Below are positions 57,430 to 64,000 of a DNA stretch of 64,000 bases, in pieces. The position numbers and the translations under genes were made by a program. How positions within the stretch are numbered: position 1 is the stretch's first letter; the number at the start of each line of letters is the position of its first letter. This DNA comes from Cyathus striatus (Eukaryota > Basidiomycota > Agaricomycetes > Agaricales > Nidulariaceae): the NCBI GenBank assembly GCA_025738555.1, contig JAOVFP010000003.1:2480001-2544000 (forward strand). Direction: 5' to 3'. The notes under the pieces are model-generated. The model searched no databases. It saw only the letters and a list, made by a program, of their open reading frames with translations, and had not been told where the DNA came from.

Positions 57430-60400
57430 CTACGGCGTACTGAATAAACGTTTCCAACCTTTCTTCCCTCTCTTCCCTTTCTTCTTACTTTCAGAACCAT
57501 ATACATCTGTTGAAGGTTGCGCAGAATCCAGCTGCGAAGTTGAATCAAGTTGAGAAGGATCAAGCTTTGAAGAGTTGAGTGGTGAGGAATCAAGCCTGTC
57601 AGAGGACAGTTGCTCGGAATAGAAGTCAGAGCGAGGAATCTAGGGTAAAGACACACTGAGATTATTTTATGTTAATAAGTAGAACGATTTTACTTTATAC
57701 CTCCAACCCACTGAAGTCATCCAACCTCCGCTTTATCTTGAGTAATGTTGTCTTACGTTGTTCAAGATACTTTCTCTGTTTTGAAATCGCAGGATCCTCT
57801 TGCAGTAGTTCTGCCAATTTCTGCGACCCAGTTCCGTTTTTCAATACGCTTGAAAATAATCCTTGTTGTACAACGGATGCCAAAGGTTGTTTCAGTCCAT
57901 GCTCTATGGTGAGTGGGACATAGTCAATGATACGCTTCGTTGCAGTTACATGTGAGTCAGGACGCTGCGAGTTTAAAAGAACAACCTTACTTTGTATGCA
58001 ACCTGGAAATAAGCACGAGCTTTCGCCATGACCAGAATTTCGTCTAGAAATTCATCGCTTTGAAGTGAATACTTAGAGGACCCATATTTTTGTTGTATTA
58101 TTGGCGTCCCGTATTCAAGAGCGGGATATTCGCGGGCCCAAGTATAACGAGTAATCCATTTTTCCCCTGCGGACTCCAAATAATGCGTATTTAATGTGAA
58201 CAATGGAACGGTTTCAAGTGTTAAGATAGCCTTTAGCTGTTGCAAGCATTTGGCTTTGAAGTCCGCTAATGTAGGTTGTATCAGGTCACTAATCGCGATT
58301 AAATTAGTACCGGATTCCGGATTTTCCTAATACATAATTCACTGACTTGATATAACGCTTCAGGGCCTTGAAATCTCCGAAATGCTCTTCCAGTAGTTCT
58401 TCAATAAAGGACATCGTGCTCTTGAAAATATCCTCGAAGCAGGAAATGGATGGTTCCTTCCATTGCGAAGTATACTCCAACACAAGGCGCTTTGTTGCCT
58501 CAAAGGGAACATTGCCGGGCAATTCCCAGCCAATTGATCTGTACAAATGACGGATAAGCTTCAAGTAGTATATGAAAAGTGACGTTCGCTCACTCGGATA
58601 TTACTTTACGAACATACATCAAATCTCTTGCTTCAGTGTTGAAATTTATGCCGTTTTCCTGGGGTCTGCTGTACGCTATTGTGCTCTCAGAAAATGGTCT
58701 GAAATCTGGAGTTGTTGCTGTGATATTGTCTTGGAACTTAGCATAAAAACTTCGATGCTCCTGCGTAACATGTTTATTTCTATCTGCGCTTGCAGTGTTC
58801 TTGAGATCATCGCAAAATCTGGTAATGCGAAGAAGAATTTCAGTAGACGGCTCATTGATAGGCGGCGCTGGGAGACTGTTGAGAGAACTGATGCATTTGA
58901 TGAGAAGTTTCTCAATGTTCTCTTTCAATCTCGGAAGGCTAGCAGGCGACCAGTTTAATAACATTTTATAAAACATGGGCACCTAACTTACTTTCGTTCG
59001 ATGAGATTAACCAGCAAATAACTGATATCCGCGACAAGATTAGGAATTCCGAGCCTCTGTCTATCTGGAATATCCTTCCAAGGCGATACATTGTCGAAAA
59101 AATCTGAGGCGTGTCTTTGAGACTCAACTCTGGTGATTCCTTTTGCACGTTCTGCATCGTCAGGAAGGAGTACGCAGTAGTAACCATGTCGAAGAGGGTA
59201 AGCTTCGCCTTGTAGGACCTTCTTCCACTTGTCTTGTAGACCAATCGAGCCTATAGTCAAAGTGTCAGGCTTCGTTATTACGCCTTCAGAAGCAGCCATT
59301 AGTTAGAAATCATATAAACGTTCACAAGCCACGTGCCTATTGTCCTTTCTCCCTGAGGATCTGCCTCCCTCGCCAACCTCACGGCTTGTTGATTTTCCAT
59401 ATCGTCTATAGAGAAGATTATACCATATCAAACAGACGCCGAAAGTTATACAATGCTATACCTGAAGCAGGAATGGTGATTAGAATTAACGTATTCTCTC
59501 CTTGGATGTTCGAGACAACAAGGTTCTTGACGAGGTCAATTGTGTCTGTATTCTTGGCATTCTGAATCAAGCCTACGAAAATGATATTTGACTGTGGTCC
59601 ATGGAAGAGTTCGTGTGTTGTGGGACACTTACCTGGCAGATCGATGAACGATAAATCTGTTAGCTCTGGGTCCTTAACGTCGATATGAACGACGTTCTTT
59701 GAAAATTCAAGGACCCTCGAGTCGCTCTTCGGACTCAAGGCGTCTTTCAGCTCGTCTTCAGACTTTGCATAGAATTCGGATGCAGGGCGATGAGGGCATA
59801 AAATAGCCGCCTGAGCACGACGAATCCAGAGTTCGACTTCTGAGCGGTCAGTGACAAGAGGCGCAAAGGCAACACTACTGGGTGAAGCTAGCTCGTTGCC
59901 GTCCTTGTCGTATCTCAGACGGAGAGAAATACTGCAGGACCATGATTCCGCCGAACTGGACATCGTGCATTCCATGGGACACCTGTGAATCGTGATACGC
60001 CATCAGCCTCATGCAGTCCGATTTAGAACTTCGAATACTGTACCTCGTACATGTTCCACTGTCGCGTGGAACTTTGACCTAATATTAGGAAGGTATGTAA
60101 ATTTCCAAGGTCACAGGATTGGCAACTCAAAGTTAAGCACTTACACCGCTCACAGCCTCCACAAGAGAGCTCTTCCCAGCTGCGCATACCGGTTGAGTGT
60201 GCTGTAGACTAGTAGTACAGGAGTTACGACGTACCAGATTGACCCCCGATAACTGCGATCCTTGGCAGATCCATAAGCATTCCTGCTCTGTGTGGCTGGT
60301 CAGTCTCGTGGTGCCAAGTAGTAGCAAGCAGAGATAATACGGCCATTTACCCGAGATCATTTAGCTCTCTGTCCAAATCAAGGATAGCTTTGCATTTTCT

Positions 60401-60466
60401 AGCATATGCAGTCGACGAGATGTCTGTGTCCTGGGAATTGTTATTCAGAACGCCGTTTCGAGGCAT
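57430..60466 (-). CDS. Dynamin-like GTPase, copy 2
   Basis: A full-length tandem paralogue of 52292-55360. It starts at 60466 with MPRNGVLNNNSQDTDISSTA and has the same exon layout. G1 GGQSAGKSS is split by an intron (about 60245-60160). MECTMSSSAESW is at about 59975, DLPG near 59632 and TKPD near 59270. The GED reads LAELLQEDPAISKQRK (about 57800-57750), and the tail is Ser/Asp-rich with a basic GKRGKKGWKRLFSTP end. The basic tail is longer than in copy 1. Differences are spread over the whole gene and both frames are open, so both copies may be functional. The 5' flank is itself duplicated (60475-61025). Confidence 0.84.
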
Positions 60467-60474
60467 GGTAAATG

Positions 60475-61025
60475 TGGTTTCTGTCGTATATATACGAGAA
60501 TATGAACGTTAGATGGCAGGAGTATTCTTGCAGGATGTTCAGGCTCTCATCATCCTAACATTGTTTTTATACTTAGTGGGCCTACCAGGTCAAATAAGTA
60601 CATATACGAGTGCATTCCAGGGTTCTTAATCCAAATAAGCAATCCCATTACTACGGCGTCCGTTCGAAATCTGCTTGCATGCAGCTTCATTGCGTATGTA
60701 AATTACGTATGCTAATGGAAAATGTAGTTACCATCGTATGTATACGAGAATATGAATGGTAGATGGAAGGGGTATTCTGGCAGGATGCTCAGGGGCTTAT
60801 CACCTTAACATCATTTTTTTTTACCTACATAGTGGATCCACCAAGTCAATAGGTACATATACGAGTGCATTCCAGGGTTCTTGATCCAAATAGTAAGCCC
60901 ATTACTATGGCGTCCGTTTGAATTCAACTTGCATGCAGCTTCATTGTGTATGTAAGTTATGTAGGTTAGTTATGAGCGGATTGGGTGCTTTGGCAGGATG
61001 TTCTTTAAGAAATTTAATCACTCTC
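60475..61025. repeat. Two tandem copies of the dynamin 5' flank
   Basis: 60475-60715 and 60725-61025 share ATACGAGAATATGAA, CATATACGAGTGCATTCCAG, GGTTCTT and GCATGCAGCTTCATTG in the same order. Together with 55378-55680 there are three copies of this putative promoter. Confidence 0.85.
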
Positions 61026-63097
61026 ACTACCTTTTAAGGTGGTTGGGTTTCAGGGGACGGTCGTTTTCCTTAGAAGCCATTTTTACCATTTTGTCTCCTT
61101 TGTGATTGGCTGTTGTCGTACGCTTTGGGAATGTCATGGTTTAGTTACTTCCTTCGTAACCGCGACCGTCTTGGCTTATCCACAAGCAGCAACCCTCTTT
61201 GCTGAGGTTTGTAATACACATCTTTCTCCCTTCCTTGACAGTGCATACTCTCTTTACACTCTAGTTATGTGAGCCCTGCATTTTGGACTGCTTTTCAAGT
61301 CGGGGTGGTTGGAACTCTCGGGTACACGTGGGCATCACGCAGCAACCGTTGTGATTCACCCGGGAATCCAGGTTCCTTGTAGCCTTTTATGACGTGTTGA
61401 AGATTCATAAATTTCCAGTTAATTCGATTTGGGTGATGATGTCCTTCGTGATCATGGGTGCAGTACAGCAAAAATGACATGATTATTACAGTCACTGATG
61501 GTGATCTCGGTCACCTAAGATCAAATTGAGAAATAAGACATAAAATATTTCAAATACTGCCATTGATTTATGTTAACATTATTGTACACCTTCCAAAGAA
61601 TAAATTGAGACCTTGTTTGTAATTTTTGGATGCTCCAGTGTGTTTCTATGAATATTTTTTTAAGGTGCATGCGATCTTGGACAAAACTAAGAAGCCGGTC
61701 ATAGCGCGGGAACTTATTATTGCGCAGCGTTTAGTACCTGACAGCTTAATATCTTATCTTATCAAGTGCCACTGGGCAGCCTGTTGACTCGTGCTTGCCC
61801 GTGCTCTCTGCACTTTAGCTCTGCTTACTCCGTTGCTCACTGCAAAATACTTCCACAAAAGCTTCTAAAATATAATTGAGATACTATTCATTAAATTTCT
61901 GACAGTTATTTGCGAGTTGAAAGCCTTTTCCCAAAATTCCTCCATTTGACATTTCTATGTCCTGAAAATGGAATTTTTCCGATCTCATCACTCCAGCACC
62001 TCAAATAAAACTGTAAAAAGTGCGATAAATACACTAATATATTTTAGATAATACCAATAACATTAAAGCCAAATTTCAAGGTCAGTGTTCAACTACACAA
62101 TCCACAGTAGTGCTTTCAACTTGTGGTGGGGGGTGTGTGGAGTATACCTAACATACAAACTTAAACTACAAAATTTAAACAGAGCAATTATGCTGTGAAA
62201 ATGTTGTAAAAGTGTGCTTTTGAACTCAAAAATTGAATATGATAAGTCGCCATACTAAAAGATATTCTTAAAAAGTGACTGTACGCCAGATATCAAGCAG
62301 CTGATGGGAAATACATAGCCAAATAGATGATGTGATGGCATGGCGAGACATACAGTTGTTATATAACAAATAAGGCCGGCTATCGCCGGCAAAGCCCACT
62401 AACTACACACAAGTAACCTGTGAGGAATATCAAGCATACTTACTTAGTATGTGGACAGAACTTATTATAATTGCTACGCGTGTAGCACAGACGATAACTA
62501 ACAAAGGGTAAAATATATGTAAGTGACAACGGTTGACCGCACAGACCTTAACGAAGCTGAAAGCCTGAACAAGAGGGAAAGCGAAATGCCGAGAGTGTAA
62601 ACAAGAACAAATGTATTGTAATTTACTGCCAAAGAATTTTGAGCTCGAGCCTTATAACCCTACTAACTAAAGTTAGCGGGAATCATAGCCAAATCTACAT
62701 CGTTCAACATATAAATTGAGATATATAAAGGCAATACTTATATAATTATTATTGTGGTTTCTTTTTTGCAGGGGACTGACTTGATCTGTTAAAAATTCCA
62801 TGCTGACCGACTGCTAGGTGTGACCGAGTTCCTGATTACGTACTGTAGTGCTAATATAGAGTAATTGTTCCACTGGTTGCTCATCACTCTGATTGCGGGA
62901 CCATGATCCTTTATGCCCTCCTTCCTGCTTTCTTCATTTTACAAGAGGTTCATTTTAATCGGCTCTGGGTTATGCATGAGTAGATTTGGGCTTTAAATAG
63001 TACAGTATGTGTTGCGTACTCGGGCATCTTAGAACATAGATTGGTCTCTTTTTCTACATCCATTTCCAACATAATGCCCGTCCCCATCAAAAAGGTA
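61026..63097. other. Insertion within the second duplication unit, nothing coding recognised
   Basis: About 2 kb absent from the first unit. AT-rich with short frames. A GCCGGC-TATC-GCCGGC hairpin lies at about 62373-62388. No TIR or LTR pair could be found by eye, so its origin is unknown. Confidence 0.4.
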
Positions 63098-63105
63098 GTG
63101 AGCTA

Positions 63106-63418
63106 CAGTGATGTGCCAACCGCTGGTTTTTGAGTTGGGACCGAACCGATGGTTTTCCGGAATACGGAGAACATTACATAATAGCCTACGGCTTTAATCA
63201 CGAGAGAAAAGGCTTTGGTCACGCTTTTACGAGGGGTGGGAAAGTACTCAAAGCTCATCTAAGATTTCATTTAGACTCCGCTCCAAATGTACCAACACAG
63301 TGTGCTCAAGCCAAGTCCACGCGTTAAGTTCAACCGAAAAGCCTTTCGGTTGATCAAAACCGGCTTTAGGACCAAACCATCGACCTTACTCGGACGTTCG
63401 ACGGTTGGCACATCACTG
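63106..63418. mobile_element. hAT-type MITE, 313 bp
   Basis: Ends are CAGTGATGTGCCAACCG and its exact inverse. They are flanked by GTGAGCTA on both sides (63098-63105, 63419-63426), an 8-bp target duplication. CAGTG termini and 8-bp duplications are the hAT hallmark. Internal CGATGGTTT and ACCGAACC motifs recur in inverted orientation. There is no transposase. Confidence 0.92.
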
Positions 63419-63681
63419 GTGAGCTATGCCGCTCGTCGGCCCTATTTCTTTATTATTTAGTGTAACTATTCGTATTAGCGCCCTCGGAGATAAGCCTGGA
63501 AAGGAGTAAGCAAATGAGCCCGAAATATCATTAACGCATTGTGGTGCGCTGAGTTGGCGCTGAGTTACATACAAATTATAAGTAGTCGGCAAGTAAAAAG
63601 ACTGAGCGCCGCTTGAAATCTTGTCATTGTCGTTTGCCAACTCGATTGCCTCTCTTCTTCGATTTGCTCACTTATGAAGTT

Positions 63682-64000
63682 ATGATGAACAACATTCGTA
63701 TTCAACCTGTCCACTTCCTCGAGCTGAGAAACATTTGGGATGGTGACCATCGCTTACCAACGAGCTCTTCTAGGCGCGCTTGGGCACTGGCAAGAAACCT
63801 GGATCCTGATGCAGTGAACAGGTGGTGGTACCGCAGACGACTAGCCCTCAAGAACTCTGGAGAACTAGTCACCTCCGAGCATTACGATCTACCTATTGGA
63901 TTTCCTCCTGTTCTTGATGATAAGTCACTTGTTCGTAAGGAGGAGGGAAAGCCGAAGAGAGGGAAGAAGATAAAGGTTGTCGTCGTTCCTGCTGATGAGG
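63682..64000 (+). CDS. Homeodomain-like gene, copy 2 (5' part, runs off window)
   Basis: Open from ATG 63682 to the window end. It reads HFLELRNIWDGDHRLPTSSS, RRAWALARNLDPDAVNRWWY, then RRRLALKNSGE and a Lys-rich stretch. Residues about 12-60 resemble a divergent homeodomain: a Leu-rich helix 1, a short turn and VNRWWYRRR as recognition helix (usual WFxNRR). This copy keeps the two bases missing in copy 1. A nuclear DNA-binding role is inferred. Identity as a mating-type HD protein cannot be judged from this piece. Confidence 0.65.
   Translation, partial: MMNNIRIQPVHFLELRNIWDGDHRLPTSSSRRAWALARNLDPDAVNRWWYRRRLALKNSGELVTSEHYDLPIGFPPVLDDKSLVRKEEGKPKRGKKIKVVVVPADE

Overview
The window reads as a nuclear contig from a mushroom-forming basidiomycete (Agaricomycetes). 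Coding genes are cut by many 50-60 nt GT-AG introns with CTAAC-type branch sites. The protein families are typical of that group: several seven-helix membrane proteins of the DUF6533 type, an F-box/LRR-like protein, a secreted cysteine-rich protein, a GH18-like protein, a White-type ABC half transporter and dynamin-like GTPases. No prokaryotic or organellar signature was seen. All exon coordinates come from reading frame plus splice signals by eye.

Layout. 1-616: 5' part of a minus-strand 7TM gene. 2793-4156: a non-autonomous DNA transposon with an 8-bp target duplication. 5368-6982: a second 7TM gene. 9118-29259: a third 7TM gene, split in its second exon by the main discovery of this window, an 18.5-kb element (9227-27717) with terminal inverted repeats and a perfect 9-bp target duplication (CTCACATAC). 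Removing the element and one duplication copy restores an open exon that runs into family-typical sequence. The element carries an 86-aa Tudor/chromo-like protein, a very large Mutator-like (MULE) transposase fused to a deubiquitinase, a PHD finger and a Tudor/PWWP-like module, and an Spt5-like elongation factor (acidic N-terminus, NGN, KOW modules, TPAW-type C-terminal motif). It also holds blocks of GAGTT/AAGTT satellite and pieces of older retroelements. 29.3-38.4 kb is a strongly CpG-depleted transposon graveyard: two Tc1/mariner-like MITEs, a solo LTR, a decayed DDE transposase and hairpin repeats.

39.1 kb onward is gene-rich: an intron-containing tRNA-Asn, the SNARE VTI1, a secreted Cys-rich protein, a GH18-like protein that lacks the catalytic Glu, an F-box protein on the minus strand and an ABC transporter. 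From about 52 kb the sequence is a tandem segmental duplication: ABC 3' end, dynamin-like GTPase (minus), homeodomain-like gene (plus), then the same set again. The second copy is interrupted by about 2.4 kb that includes a 313-bp hAT-type MITE. The first homeodomain-like copy carries a 2-nt frameshift; the second is open to the window edge.

The giant element's genes suggest a self-contained package: a DDE transposase with a GCM/WRKY-like DNA-binding head, a protease and chromatin-reader tail that could act on host ubiquitin or chromatin, and a private transcription-elongation factor. The joint function is inference; the element borders and domain motifs are read directly.
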